DNA of 64,000 nucleotides, taken from positions 26,748 to 90,747 of the forward strand of contig MGWS01000026.1 in the NCBI GenBank assembly GCA_001801105.1, read 5' to 3'. Below are positions 17,099 to 26,520 of the stretch, one piece after another. Position 1 is the stretch's first letter; each line of letters opens with the position of its first letter. The notes beneath the pieces were generated by a model that searched no databases, was not told the DNA's origin, and worked only from the letters and a program-made list of their open reading frames with translations. Position numbers and translations under genes: made by a program. This stretch comes from Gallionellales bacterium GWA2_60_18. GTDB lineage: Bacteria > Pseudomonadota > Gammaproteobacteria > Burkholderiales > Gallionellaceae.

Positions 17099-17175
17099 TG
17101 TTTGTGCCAAATGCGGCGCAAATTAGTACCAAATGCGGCGCGCGCTTACACCAAAATGGTGCCCCACGGATTACA
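17099..17175. mobile_element. Candidate right end of the Mu-like prophage
   Basis: Three repeats sit at exactly 22-base intervals: GCCAAATGCGGCGC at 17106, ACCAAATGCGGCGC at 17128 and ACCAAAATGGTGCC at 17150. A fourth related copy is inverted at 17046-17060 (CGCATTTTGGCGTAA). Mu transposase binds 22-bp end sites arranged this way. Read from the outside on the minus strand, the putative terminus at 17175 begins TGTAATCC, like the TG(TA) ends of Mu. No phage gene lies beyond it and a host tRNA follows. The left end is outside the window, so the boundary is inferred. Confidence 0.6.
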
Positions 17176-17234
17176 ATGCCCGGCATCAGTCTTATACCGA
17201 CCTGTGGACTTTCCATATGACGATCCCGGAAAGC

Positions 17235-17260
17235 AAAAAGGTCACCCCGAAGAGTGACCT
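17235..17260 (-). terminator. Terminator of tRNA-Asn
   Basis: On the minus strand AGGTCAC pairs with GTGACCT around a TCTTCGGG loop and is followed by a T run. It lies 38 bases after the 3' end of the tRNA gene, in the right orientation to end that transcript. Confidence 0.8.
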
Positions 17261-17297
17261 GAATGAATTCCAACCGGGTGAATCTTAACTGAAAAAC

Positions 17298-17373
17298 TGG
17301 CTCCCCGACCTGGACTCGAACCAGGGACCTGCGGATTAACAGTCCGTCGCTCTACCGACTGAGCTATCAGGGA
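17298..17373 (-). tRNA. tRNA-Asn (GTT anticodon)
   Basis: A complete 76-base cloverleaf on the minus strand with encoded CCA. It has a TAGCTCAGTCGGTAGAGC D arm, an anticodon loop CTGTTAA with anticodon GTT, and the GGTTCGAGTCC T arm. The acceptor stem is TCCCTGA/TCGGGGA with one G-T pair. It reads asparagine codons. It is intact, so it was not used as the prophage attachment site. Confidence 0.95.
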
Positions 17374-17387
17374 ATTGAGAGGTGCGC

Positions 17388-17416
17388 ATGATAGTGATTT
17401 TGTCCCACCCGGTCAA
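17388..17416 (-). promoter_or_regulatory. Sigma-70 promoter of tRNA-Asn
   Basis: On the minus strand TTGACC (17411-17416) and TATCAT (17388-17393) are separated by 17 bases. The -10 box ends 14 bases before the mature tRNA 5' end, so the tRNA would be transcribed with a short leader. Confidence 0.8.
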
Positions 17417-17434
17417 CCCGGAATTTGGTCTTTC

Positions 17435-19153
17435 ATGAAGTGGTTGAAGCGATCGCTGCTGGGTTTGTCGGCGCTGCTGGCGTTGGGGCTGGCTGCGGCT
17501 TACCTGGCCCCGCTGGATAGTTATGTGCCGGAACTGGAGCGCATGCTGGGCGGGCAATTGCATGAGCCGGTCAGGATCGGGCATCTGCGTTTCTCCGCAT
17601 TGCCCCTGCCACACCTGGAGTTGCACGATGTCCGCTTGGGCGGGGATGAAGGGATATCCGCGCGCACGGTCGATGTGGCGCCTGATCTGCAAAGATTGCT
17701 GGCGGGCGAAGTGGCGGTGGGTCGCATCGTGGTCAAGGATGGTTCCGCGCATCTGACAGAGGTGCGCAAGCTGGTTGGCCTGCTGGTCGAGGATTCGGGC
17801 GAGTTGCAAGGCATGGCGGTGCGCGAGCTGCAATTCTCCGGGATGAGCCTGGTCGCGCCCGGGATGACGCTGGCGCCAATCGAAGGACGGCTGGAGTTCA
17901 CGCATGCCGGACAGTTGAAGGTGGCCTGGTTTGCGATGAACCAGCAAACGGCATCGCTGACCGTGCTGCCGCAGCCGGATCGTTCCTTCGCGCTGGTGGT
18001 GCAGGCCAAGGGCTGGTCGTTGCCGGCGTTGCCGCAACTGCCGCTGGACGAATTGTCGCTGGTGGGTGTGCTGGGAGCGCGCGAACTTGCCGTGCAGAGC
18101 TTCTCCGCCGCATCGCGCGGCATGCGTGTGGCGGGTTCCGGCAAGCTGGACTTTTCCGATGGCTGGCGCGTGCAGGCGACACTGAACCGGATGGAGGTGC
18201 CGCTGGAACAGTTGATGTCGCTGACGGGAAGGCAGGTCGATCTGTCCGGCGCGTTGTCTGCGCAGGGAACGCTGGAGACCGAGGCAGGTAGCCCGGAATT
18301 ACTGAAGGACAATTTTCGTTTTGCGGGTGATGTGCAGGCCAGACGAGTCAGGGCGCGCATTGATGCGGATTTCCGGTATCCGCTGGTTATCGATGAAATC
18401 AGGGCGCGCGTTACGGTACAGCCGCAGCGTCTGGAGCTAAAAGGGCTGAATGCGAAACTGTACGGCGGCCGGCTGACCGGCGCGGTGAATGTTGGTCGCA
18501 AGGATGCCACGCTACGCGGAGATATCGCCGCCAGCGGAATTGCCATGCAGCGGCTGGTGGGCGCGTTCAGCGATAAGGTGTCGTTCAGCGGCAACATGGA
18601 GAGCACGGCGAAGTTCACTATGCGGCTGGATGACTTCGGGCGTTTCCCGGCAAACCTGCAATTGAACGGCAGCTTTCATGTGCGCGACGGCGTGCTGGGC
18701 AAGGTGGATCTGGCGCAGGCAGCGGGTAGCCCCGGCAAGGTTGCGGCGGATGGAGGAAGCACGCGCTTTGATGATCTGACCGGCTTGCTCAGTGTGGACA
18801 CTGCTGGCTATCATTTCAGGAAGATAAAAATCGTATCGGGTGTGTTGCACGCCAAAGGCAGTATGGACATCAGTCCTGCGTCGCGGCTTGGCGGGACGCT
18901 GGATGTCGATATCAAGGGGACAGGCTGGCTAGCGAGCATGCCGATGGTTATCTCGGGGACGCTGGATGAGCCGGTGATCGGGCTAAACAAGTCGGCCATG
19001 GCCGGCGCGGCCGTGGGCACCGCGATCCTCGGGCCGGGACTGGGGACGGCGGTCGGCGCCAAGGTGGGCGGTTTCCTGAACAAGCTGTTCGGCGGGGGCA
19101 GCGATAAAACTGGCGGCAAGGATGCAGTGCCCGCCCAGCCTGCGAAGCAATGA
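17435..19153 (+). CDS. AsmA-like envelope protein
   Basis: A 572-residue AsmA-family protein. AsmA-like proteins are anchored in the inner membrane with a large periplasmic beta-groove part and are implicated in lipid transfer or outer-membrane homeostasis. I start at ATG 17435 (MKWLKRSLLGLSALLALGLA), which gives a clean N-terminal membrane anchor; the open frame continues up into the tRNA region and should not be used. The LDSYVPELERMLGGQLHEPV motif after the anchor is the typical AsmA opening. Near the C-terminus GTLDVDIKGTGWL and a GTAVGAKVGGFLNKLFGGG glycine tail are seen. The next gene, 41 bases on, carries the same AsmA opening at its C-terminal part, so the two are probably functionally linked. 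Confidence 0.8.
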   Translation: MKWLKRSLLGLSALLALGLAAAYLAPLDSYVPELERMLGGQLHEPVRIGHLRFSALPLPHLELHDVRLGGDEGISARTVDVAPDLQRLLAGEVAVGRIVVKDGSAHLTEVRKLVGLLVEDSGELQGMAVRELQFSGMSLVAPGMTLAPIEGRLEFTHAGQLKVAWFAMNQQTASLTVLPQPDRSFALVVQAKGWSLPALPQLPLDELSLVGVLGARELAVQSFSAASRGMRVAGSGKLDFSDGWRVQATLNRMEVPLEQLMSLTGRQVDLSGALSAQGTLETEAGSPELLKDNFRFAGDVQARRVRARIDADFRYPLVIDEIRARVTVQPQRLELKGLNAKLYGGRLTGAVNVGRKDATLRGDIAASGIAMQRLVGAFSDKVSFSGNMESTAKFTMRLDDFGRFPANLQLNGSFHVRDGVLGKVDLAQAAGSPGKVAADGGSTRFDDLTGLLSVDTAGYHFRKIKIVSGVLHAKGSMDISPASRLGGTLDVDIKGTGWLASMPMVISGTLDEPVIGLNKSAMAGAAVGTAILGPGLGTAVGAKVGGFLNKLFGGGSDKTGGKDAVPAQPAKQ

Positions 19154-19194
19154 TTTATGTCATGGGCCAAATACGCTATCAGTTAGAATGAGGC

Positions 19195-22100
19195 ATGGAT
19201 AACAAGACCATTTTCGTCAGGACAGACAAGGGGGAGGACGAGGTACGCAACAAGAGCGGCGACCTCTCCGGCGACATCAGGCGCGCCTTGCTGATGGTGG
19301 ACGGGAGTGCCACGTTTGGCGAGATCGGCAAGCGTGCCGCACCCAGTTTGCGCAACATGCTTGAAGAGGTGTTAAAGAAACTCGAAAAGGAAGGCTTCAT
19401 CGAGGACAGCGCCAAGTTCGGCAAGATACCCAGAATGATCGTTCCGACGAAGCTCGTGACGCCGGTCAAAAAGCCGGCGGATGAGGGGCTCGGCGAACTG
19501 GACTTTACCGGCATCTTCCGCGCGCCCACTCCCGAGATGATGGCGGCGGAAGCGGCCCGAGCCAAGGCAGAAGCGGAAGCCGCAGCGCGCGCGCAGGCCG
19601 AGGCAAGGACAAGGCAGCAGGAAGCCGAAGCGGCGCGCCTCAAGGCCGAACAGGAAGCGGCGCAGGCACGGGCGAAGGCGGAACTCGCCAAGCAACAGGC
19701 CGCGGCGGAAGCCAGGGCGCGCGAAGAAGCGGAACGGCAGGCGCGGGAAAAGACAGAAGCTGTGCGGAAAAAGGCGGAGCAGGAAGCCGCGCGGTTGCGC
19801 GCCGAACTGGAAGCAGCCAAAGTCAAGGCCGAGGCGGCGATCAGGGCACGCGCAGAAGCGGAAAAGCGGGCGCGCGACGAAGCGGCTCACCTTAAGGCAG
19901 AACAGGAGAAGCTCCAGGCGCAGCTCGTCAAGGATCGTGCCGTGGCGGAAACGAAGGCACGCCTGAAAGCGGAGCAGGAAGCGGCGCAGATGCGCGCCGA
20001 ACTGGAAGCTGAGAAGGCCCGAATCGAAGCTGAAGCGAAGGCGCGCGAGGAAGCAGCGCAGCGCGTCCGTGAAGAGGCTGAAGCGGTGCGGATCAAGGCG
20101 CAGCAGGAGGCCGAGGCTGCGCGCCTCAAGGCGGAGCAGGAAGCCACCCATGCGCGCGAGGAGGCGGAGCACATCAAGCAGGAAGCCATGGCGGAAGCGC
20201 GTGCACGCGAAGAAGCGGCAGAAGCCGCGCGTGTGAAGGCGGAACAGGAAGCGGCGCAGATGCGCGCCGAACTGGAAGCCGAGAAGGCCCGAATCGAAGC
20301 GGAAGCGAAGGCGCGCGAGGAAGCAGCGCGCAAGGAATCGGAACGCATCAAGCAGGAAGCCCTGGCGGAAGCCCGGGCACGCGAAGAAGCGGCGGAAGCC
20401 GCGCGGTTCAAGGCTCAACAAGAAGCCGAAGCGGCACGTCTCAAGGCACGGCAGGAGGCCGAAACGGCGCGGATCGAGGCCGAAGCGGAAGCGGAGCGCA
20501 TCCGGCTGGATGCCGAACAGGAAGCCCTTGCGCATGAAGAAGCGGAAGCCATGCAACTGCGCGCTGAGGTGGAAGCCGGGGCGCAGCAACAAGAACAGGC
20601 GGCATGCCTGAAAGCGGAACAAGAGGCTGCCAGGGTACGGGAAGAATTCGAGCTGACGCGGCAAAAAGCAGAAGCAGAAGAGAGGGCGCAGGCAGAGGTC
20701 GCGCGGCGCTTCCTGGATGACATGCAACAGCATGTTCCGGAGGTATCCGAAGCGGCTGGCGAGAAAGTGGATCAGGAAGCCGAAGCCTTGCTGCTGCAAT
20801 CGGCGAAGAATATGGCAGAGGCAGCCGGCGAGGCGGACAGGTCCGGTCCCGGGGCCAAACAGGCGGCACGTTCCAGCAGTGCGACCGTGCTGTTCTTCGA
20901 TGTGGTCGGCTACACCAAACAGTCCGTCAAGAAACAAACCAGGGTTAAAAAACAGTTCACCCAAGTGCTGGCCGATTGTCTGGCAGCACAGGTGGATGGC
21001 GAACGCATCATCCTGGATACCGGGGATGGCGCGGCGGTCGGTTTCCTGCAACATCCGGAAGATGCGCTGGAAGTGGCGATGTTGTTCCGCAAGACGGTCT
21101 TGGCCAACCGGCACAAGGATTATCCGGAACTGAAAGTGCGTATCGGCATTCATCTCGGTCCCATCAACGTCGTCAAGGACATGAACGGCCAGAGCAACAT
21201 GGTCGGCGACGGCATCAACGATGCGCAGCGCGTGATGAGTTTTGCCGGTACGGACCAGATTTATGTTTCCCGCTCCTATTACGATTTCATCTCGAGATTG
21301 AGCGACGAGTATGCCGACCTGTTCGAGTATCGCGGCTCGCTGAAGGACAAGCACGAACGCGAGCATCCGGTCTACGAACTGGTGGATGCGACCGTGGCTG
21401 CCGAGGAATCCGAACTGCCGCAGGCAGAGGAAGGGAGATCGCCGCTCAGGCTGGAACCGTTCAATATCGCGTTATCCGGAGAGGAGGCTCCAACGCCGGA
21501 GGTTGCGCTAAAGACACCGGAAATACTGCCGGAAGTTGCGGCACCTGCGAGTGATGCGGCGGAATCTCTCCAGGCCGTGAAGACGGGCGAAACCATCACG
21601 GTACAAGGGACCGTGCCGCCGCCCGCGCCCCTGCCAGCCGAAACGGCCAAGCCTGCCGCCCACATGCCTTCCGAGGAAGAGGTGACCAAGGTCGCGGGCG
21701 AACAGGCCAGAATATGGCAGGAGGCCGAGCGGCGCGCCGCCGAAGCCGCGAGACTCAAGGCCGAAAAGGCAGGGCAGGAGATCGCCGAACGGAAAAAGCG
21801 GAAGGCGACGAAGGCCAAGGCGCCCCGGATCAGATTCTCTACTCTTGCTGCCCGCATGCCGTGGGGCAAGCTGGCGGCGGGGCTGTTCGTGACGGCGCTG
21901 ATCGCGCTGTTCGCCGCACCCTATATCGTGCCGACACAGGGTTACGCGACACGGATCGAACAGGCGCTTTCCGCGAGGCTGCAACAGCCGGTGCATGTCG
22001 GCAAGCTGGCTGTGCGCTTGCTGCCCGTGCCGCGCATGGAATTGAGCGATGTATCGATCGGCAGCGCGAAGCAGATCAAGGCGCAGCAGGCGCGGGTGAA

Positions 22101-23049
22101 CTTTACGCTATCCGCTCTGTTCTCCTCCACCAAACCGATCGGCAGTATCGAACTGGAAGGTCTTCAGCTCGATGGTACGGCCTTGCCGCAACTGCCCGCA
22201 TGGCTGCAAAAGCTGGCATCCGATGCGCAGTATCCGGTTACCGGCATCATCCTGGAACAGGGCAAGATCGAGGCCGATGGCGTTCAGCTTACGGGTATCG
22301 GCGGCAGCCTGGATTTTGACAATTCCGGGAAATTCGCCGGCGCGAAACTGCATGCCGACGGGAACAAGATATCGCTGGATATCGCTGCCCCGGCAGGCGG
22401 CAAGGCGCCGCTGACGCTGACGTTGCGCGACACTGCGCTGCCGGGATTGCCCGGCCTGGTGTTCGAGGAACTGAACGCCAAGGGCGAATTGATGGACGGC
22501 GAACTGGCGATCAGCGATTTCGACAGCCACTTCATGGGCGGCCTGTTGTTCGGCGGCGCGCGCATCGACTGGCGCTCGGGCTGGCAAGCCAGCGGAACGC
22601 TGGTTGCCAAGGTTCTTGCGCTGCAAAACATGAATAAACTGCTCGAAGGCGATCTGGATGGCACAGCCAACTTCCGGATGCAGGCGGAGAAGCTGTCCGG
22701 GCTGGCACAAAGCCTGAACCTGGATGGTTCGTTCGTCGTCAGCAAGGGCGTCATCAACGGCATCGACATCGTCGAGACCACCCGCCTGCGCAGCAGGGAA
22801 AGCCGGCCCGGCGGAAGGACCCACTTCGATAAACTGAGCGGCGATCTTCTTCTGGCGAACGGAAGCTATGCCCTGAAGCAGCTGAAAATGAGTGCGGGCG
22901 TGTTGAGCGCGAGCGGCACAGCGGACGTCGCCAAACAACAGGTGTCCGGGCGCATCTCCGCCGAATTGACTCTGCGTGCGGGGATGGGGCAGGTCATGCT
23001 GCAACTGGGCGGGACGACCGCGGGCCTTACGCTGCGAACTGCAAATTAG
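19195..23049 (+). CDS. Coiled-coil / class III cyclase / AsmA fusion
   Basis: A 1284-residue multidomain protein. Residues 1-90 form a small domain (KTIFVRTDKGEDEVRNKSGD, then KRAAPSLRNMLEEVLKKLE) that looks winged-helix-like. Residues about 118-520 are an extremely Ala/Glu/Lys/Arg-rich coiled coil with internal repeats. Residues about 558-735 are a class III adenylate/guanylate cyclase domain: FFDVVGYT with metal-binding D569, DTGDG with D611, and GINDAQR with N675 and R679 in the positions that stabilise the transition state. The usual substrate-specifying Lys before GDG is not evident, so activity or base preference is uncertain. A second short coil leads to one membrane span (about 893-913), then an AsmA-like periplasmic domain with TRIEQALSARLQQPVHVGKL. 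The cyclase would be cytoplasmic and the AsmA part periplasmic. It follows another AsmA gene by 41 bases. Confidence 0.85.
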   Translation: MDNKTIFVRTDKGEDEVRNKSGDLSGDIRRALLMVDGSATFGEIGKRAAPSLRNMLEEVLKKLEKEGFIEDSAKFGKIPRMIVPTKLVTPVKKPADEGLGELDFTGIFRAPTPEMMAAEAARAKAEAEAAARAQAEARTRQQEAEAARLKAEQEAAQARAKAELAKQQAAAEARAREEAERQAREKTEAVRKKAEQEAARLRAELEAAKVKAEAAIRARAEAEKRARDEAAHLKAEQEKLQAQLVKDRAVAETKARLKAEQEAAQMRAELEAEKARIEAEAKAREEAAQRVREEAEAVRIKAQQEAEAARLKAEQEATHAREEAEHIKQEAMAEARAREEAAEAARVKAEQEAAQMRAELEAEKARIEAEAKAREEAARKESERIKQEALAEARAREEAAEAARFKAQQEAEAARLKARQEAETARIEAEAEAERIRLDAEQEALAHEEAEAMQLRAEVEAGAQQQEQAACLKAEQEAARVREEFELTRQKAEAEERAQAEVARRFLDDMQQHVPEVSEAAGEKVDQEAEALLLQSAKNMAEAAGEADRSGPGAKQAARSSSATVLFFDVVGYTKQSVKKQTRVKKQFTQVLADCLAAQVDGERIILDTGDGAAVGFLQHPEDALEVAMLFRKTVLANRHKDYPELKVRIGIHLGPINVVKDMNGQSNMVGDGINDAQRVMSFAGTDQIYVSRSYYDFISRLSDEYADLFEYRGSLKDKHEREHPVYELVDATVAAEESELPQAEEGRSPLRLEPFNIALSGEEAPTPEVALKTPEILPEVAAPASDAAESLQAVKTGETITVQGTVPPPAPLPAETAKPAAHMPSEEEVTKVAGEQARIWQEAERRAAEAARLKAEKAGQEIAERKKRKATKAKAPRIRFSTLAARMPWGKLAAGLFVTALIALFAAPYIVPTQGYATRIEQALSARLQQPVHVGKLAVRLLPVPRMELSDVSIGSAKQIKAQQARVNFTLSALFSSTKPIGSIELEGLQLDGTALPQLPAWLQKLASDAQYPVTGIILEQGKIEADGVQLTGIGGSLDFDNSGKFAGAKLHADGNKISLDIAAPAGGKAPLTLTLRDTALPGLPGLVFEELNAKGELMDGELAISDFDSHFMGGLLFGGARIDWRSGWQASGTLVAKVLALQNMNKLLEGDLDGTANFRMQAEKLSGLAQSLNLDGSFVVSKGVINGIDIVETTRLRSRESRPGGRTHFDKLSGDLLLANGSYALKQLKMSAGVLSASGTADVAKQQVSGRISAELTLRAGMGQVMLQLGGTTAGLTLRTAN

Positions 23050-23093
23050 CCCGACGCTTCAACCCGGCTAATCCATTGGCCAAGAACCACGTC

Positions 23094-23113
23094 ATTCCGG
23101 TCTGCGCCGGAAT
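23094..23113. repeat. REP-like palindrome
   Basis: ATTCCGGTCTGCGCCGGAAT is an imperfect palindrome between two convergent genes. It resembles the core of the 111-bp MITE near 56000 (ATTCCGGCCTTCGCCGGAAT). It may also act as a bidirectional transcription stop. Confidence 0.65.
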
Positions 23114-23125
23114 AACTGCTCGGGT

Positions 23126-24319
23126 TCAAGCAAGTGCTTTCGCGATGCGCTCCAGCGCTTCACTGAGGTTCTTCATCGAGGTGGCGAACGACAGGCGCAT
23201 ATAGCCTTCGCTGCCGAAGGCTGATCCCGGCACCACGGCAACGCCGCCATGCTCCAGCAGATATTCCGAGAAAGCGATATCGGTCGTTTCCTTGATGGCA
23301 CCCTTTGCATGCAGCGCGGCAATCGCTTCGCGCGCGTCGGGGAAGGCATAGAACGCGCCGCCCGCCTTGATGCACTTCAGTCCCGGAATCCGGTTCAGCC
23401 CATTCACCACGAACTCGTGGCGCTCGCGGAACGCCTGCACCATCGGCACGATGCAGCCCTGGTCGCCGTTCAGTGCAGCCTCCGCCGCCACCTGCGAGAT
23501 GGAGGTCGGATTGGAAGTGCTTTGCGACTGTACGTTCTCCATTGCGGTGATGATGTTCTCCGGCCCGGCTGCATAGCCGATGCGCCAGCCGGTCATCGCG
23601 TAGGCCTTCGACACGCCGTTCAGCACCATGGTGCGCGGATACAGGTCGGGGCAGGCGTTCAGGATATTGACGAACTTCGCATCGGTCAGCGCGATGTGCT
23701 CGTACATGTCGTCGGTGGCGATCAGGATGTCCGGATGTTTGCGCAGCACCTCGCCCAGCGCTTTCAGCTCGTCCAGCGTATAGACCGCGCCGGACGGATT
23801 GCTCGGGCTGTTGATGACCACCATCTTCGTCCTGGGCGTGATCGCCGCCTCAAGCTGTGCGGCGCTCATCCTGAAACCCTGCTCGATGCCCGCCTGCACG
23901 ATCACCGGCTTGCCTTCCGCGATGAGCACGATGTCCGGATATGACACCCAGTAAGGCGCGGGAATGATGACTTCATCGCCGGGGTTGATCACCGCCAGCG
24001 CGAGGTTGAAGAAACTCTGTTTGCCGCCACACGAGACCAGGATCTGTTTCGCCGTATAGTCCAAGCCGTTGTCGCGCTTGAACTTGGCGATGATGGCGGC
24101 CTTGAGCGACGGCGTGCCGCCGACCGCGGTGTACTTGGTGAAACCCTTGTTGATCGCGGCGATTGCCGCATCCTTGATGTGCTGCGGCGTATCGAAATCC
24201 GGTTCGCCGGCGCCCAGCCCGATGATGTCCTTGCCTTCGGCTTTCAGTTTTGCCGCACGGGCAGTGACGGCGAGGGTGGGGGAGGGTTTGATGGCCTGTA
24301 CGCGGGTGGAGAGAGACAC
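23126..24319 (-). CDS. Class I aspartate aminotransferase
   Basis: A 397-residue PLP-dependent aminotransferase, aspartate/prephenate type of subgroup Ib. It transfers an amino group between aspartate and 2-oxoglutarate, possibly also to prephenate or aromatic keto acids. The PLP lysine is in NGVSKAYAMTGWRIGY. VINSPSNPSGAVY, the GAGEPDFDTP opening and the C-terminal MRLSFATS arginine segment are all present at the expected spacing. Full length. It is divergent from uvrB with 115 bases between them, and convergent with the cyclase-AsmA gene. A start earlier than 24319 is unlikely because MSLSTRVQAIKPSPTLAV matches the family start. Confidence 0.92.
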   Translation of the reverse strand: MSLSTRVQAIKPSPTLAVTARAAKLKAEGKDIIGLGAGEPDFDTPQHIKDAAIAAINKGFTKYTAVGGTPSLKAAIIAKFKRDNGLDYTAKQILVSCGGKQSFFNLALAVINPGDEVIIPAPYWVSYPDIVLIAEGKPVIVQAGIEQGFRMSAAQLEAAITPRTKMVVINSPSNPSGAVYTLDELKALGEVLRKHPDILIATDDMYEHIALTDAKFVNILNACPDLYPRTMVLNGVSKAYAMTGWRIGYAAGPENIITAMENVQSQSTSNPTSISQVAAEAALNGDQGCIVPMVQAFRERHEFVVNGLNRIPGLKCIKAGGAFYAFPDAREAIAALHAKGAIKETTDIAFSEYLLEHGGVAVVPGSAFGSEGYMRLSFATSMKNLSEALERIAKALA

Positions 24320-24434
24320 GATTTTTCCTTGTGGTTTTAACGTTGGCGCGGATTATACCCGCCCCGCAAAAAGAGTGAATCGGCGAGGGTAAAGCCGGAA
24401 AATATCATTTTCCCCGTACAATACGCGCCCACCC

Positions 24435-26459
24435 ATGAACATCCAGACTTTCCCAGACAGCCCTTACCTCCTGCACCAGCCGTTCGAACCGGCGGGCGAC
24501 CAGCCCACGGCCATCGCGCAGCTGGTGGAGGGCATCGAGGACGGACTCGCCTATCAGACGCTGCTGGGGGTGACCGGCTCCGGCAAGACCTTCACCATGG
24601 CCAACGTGATCGCGCGCACCGGGCGGCCGGCCATCGTGATGGCGCCGAACAAGACGCTGGCGGCGCAGCTGTATTCCGAGTTGCGCGATTTCTTCCCCGA
24701 GAACGCGGTGGAGTATTTCGTCTCCTACTACGACTACTACCAGCCCGAGGCCTATGTGCCGTCGCGCGACGTGTATATCGAGAAGGATTCCAGCATCAAC
24801 GAGCAGATCGAGCAGATGCGACTGTCCGCTACCAAGTCGATGCTGGAACGGCAGGACTGCGTGATCGTCGCCACCGTCTCGGCGATCTACGGTATCGGCG
24901 ACCCGGTGGATTACCACGGCATGATCCTGCACCTGCGCGAGCACGAGAAGGTGACGCAGCGCGATGTGATCCAGCGCCTGGTGGCGATACAGTACGAACG
25001 TAACGATATCGACTTCAATCGCAGCCACTTCCGCGTGCGCGGCGATGTGATCGACATCTTCCCGGCCGAGAGCAGCGAGAACGCGGTGCGGGTCACGCTA
25101 TTCGACGACGAGGTGGAATCGCTGGCGCTGTTCGATCCGCTCACCGGGCACATCCAGACCCGCGTGCCGCGCTACACCGTGTATCCCTCCAGCCATTACG
25201 TCACGCCGCGCGCGACGACTTTGAAGGCCATCGAGACCATCAAGGTCGAGCTGGCCGAGCGCATCGCCTTCTTCCAGAAAGAGGGCAAGCTGGTGGAGGC
25301 GCAGCGCATCGAGCAGCGCACCCGCCACGACTTGGAGATGCTAGCCGAGATCGGCTTCACCAAAGGCATCGAGAACTACTCGCGGCATTTGTCGGGGCGT
25401 CCGAATGGCGCGGCGCCGCCGACGCTGATGGACTACCTGCCGCCGAACGCGCTGATGATCATCGATGAGAGCCACGTCACCATCCCGCAGATCGGCGGCA
25501 TGTACAAGGGCGACCGCGCGAGAAAAGAAAATCTGGTTAACTACGGTTTTCGCCTGCCGTCCGCGCTGGACAACCGCCCGTTGCGTTTCGACGAGTTCGA
25601 GAAGGTGATGCGCCAGACCGTGTTCGTCTCCGCCACGCCGTCCACCTACGAGGCCGAACATACCGGACAGGTGGTGGAGCAGGTGGTACGCCCGACCGGT
25701 CTGGTCGATCCGATGATCGAGGTGCGGCCCGCCGCCAATCAGGTGGACGACCTGATGTCGGAAGTGACTTTGCGCACCAACGCGGGCGAACGGGTGCTGG
25801 TCACCACGCTGACCAAGCGCATGTCCGAGCAGTTGACCGAATACTTTTCCGAGCACGGCATCAAGGTGCGCTACCTGCATTCCGACATCGAGACCGTGGA
25901 GCGCGTCGAGATCATCCGCGACCTGCGCCTCGGCGTGTTCGACGTGCTGGTCGGCATCAACTTGTTGCGCGAGGGGCTGGATATCCCCGAGGTGTCGCTG
26001 GTCGCGATCCTCGACGCGGACAAGGAAGGCTTCCTGCGCTCCGAGCGCTCGCTGATCCAGACCATAGGCCGCGCCGCGCGCCACCTGCACGGCACCGCCA
26101 TCCTGTATGCCGACCGCATCACCGACTCGATGCGCCGCGCTATCGACGAGACCGGGCGCCGTCGCGCCAAGCAGATCGCGCATAACGAAGCGCACGGCAT
26201 CACGCCGCAGTCCATCGTCAAGCGTATCAAGGACATCATCGACACCGAATATGACATGGACGCCGGGCGCAAGGCGCTGAAGGCGGCGCAGACCCAGGCG
26301 AAGTATCTGGCGATGAGCGAGAAGGAAGTATCGAAGGAGATCGCGCGGCTGGAGAAGGAGATGCTGCAAGCCGCGCGCAACCTGGAATTCGAAAAGGCCG
26401 CGCAACTGCGCGACGAATTGAGGAAGCTGCGCGAGAGCGTGCTGCTTTCGCCGCTGTAG
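24435..26459 (+). CDS. uvrB: Excinuclease ABC subunit B
   Basis: UvrB, the DNA-damage recognition helicase of nucleotide excision repair; it works with UvrA and UvrC in the cytoplasm. The 674 residues include Walker [14 protein letters not shown], the beta-hairpin around [19 protein letters not shown], the DESHVTIPQ motif, the C-terminal helicase part with [14 protein letters not shown] and [17 protein letters not shown], and a C-terminal UVR motif ([24 protein letters not shown]). Full length. A TACAAT box at 24416-24421 sits 13 bases before the ATG and may be the promoter -10, with no clear -35. No LexA box was recognised in the 115-base divergent spacer. Confidence 0.98.
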   Translation: MNIQTFPDSPYLLHQPFEPAGDQPTAIAQLVEGIEDGLAYQTLLGVTGSGKTFTMANVIARTGRPAIVMAPNKTLAAQLYSELRDFFPENAVEYFVSYYDYYQPEAYVPSRDVYIEKDSSINEQIEQMRLSATKSMLERQDCVIVATVSAIYGIGDPVDYHGMILHLREHEKVTQRDVIQRLVAIQYERNDIDFNRSHFRVRGDVIDIFPAESSENAVRVTLFDDEVESLALFDPLTGHIQTRVPRYTVYPSSHYVTPRATTLKAIETIKVELAERIAFFQKEGKLVEAQRIEQRTRHDLEMLAEIGFTKGIENYSRHLSGRPNGAAPPTLMDYLPPNALMIIDESHVTIPQIGGMYKGDRARKENLVNYGFRLPSALDNRPLRFDEFEKVMRQTVFVSATPSTYEAEHTGQVVEQVVRPTGLVDPMIEVRPAANQVDDLMSEVTLRTNAGERVLVTTLTKRMSEQLTEYFSEHGIKVRYLHSDIETVERVEIIRDLRLGVFDVLVGINLLREGLDIPEVSLVAILDADKEGFLRSERSLIQTIGRAARHLHGTAILYADRITDSMRRAIDETGRRRAKQIAHNEAHGITPQSIVKRIKDIIDTEYDMDAGRKALKAAQTQAKYLAMSEKEVSKEIARLEKEMLQAARNLEFEKAAQLRDELRKLRESVLLSPL

Positions 26460-26520
26460 GGATGCCCGGCGCTACGGCGTATAATGCCGCCTCTGAATCG
26501 AACATACCGAGACGAGTACA

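Noticed and set aside
17099..17164. CRISPR array
   Set aside because: Only three repeats at 22-base spacing with no spacers of constant length; better explained as transposase end sites.
17298..17373. tRNA-Asn as attachment site of the prophage
   Set aside because: The tRNA is intact, the prophage end lies over 120 bases away, and Mu-like phages transpose without a fixed site.
17375..17434. N-terminal extension of the AsmA gene from TTG 17375
   Set aside because: It overlaps the tRNA promoter, lacks a ribosome-binding site and would spoil the membrane anchor.
19372..21366. 664-residue minus-strand ORF opposite the coiled-coil/cyclase gene
   Set aside because: It is a mirror of the repetitive Ala/Glu-rich coding strand, with Arg/Leu/Phe/Cys-rich low complexity and no motif.
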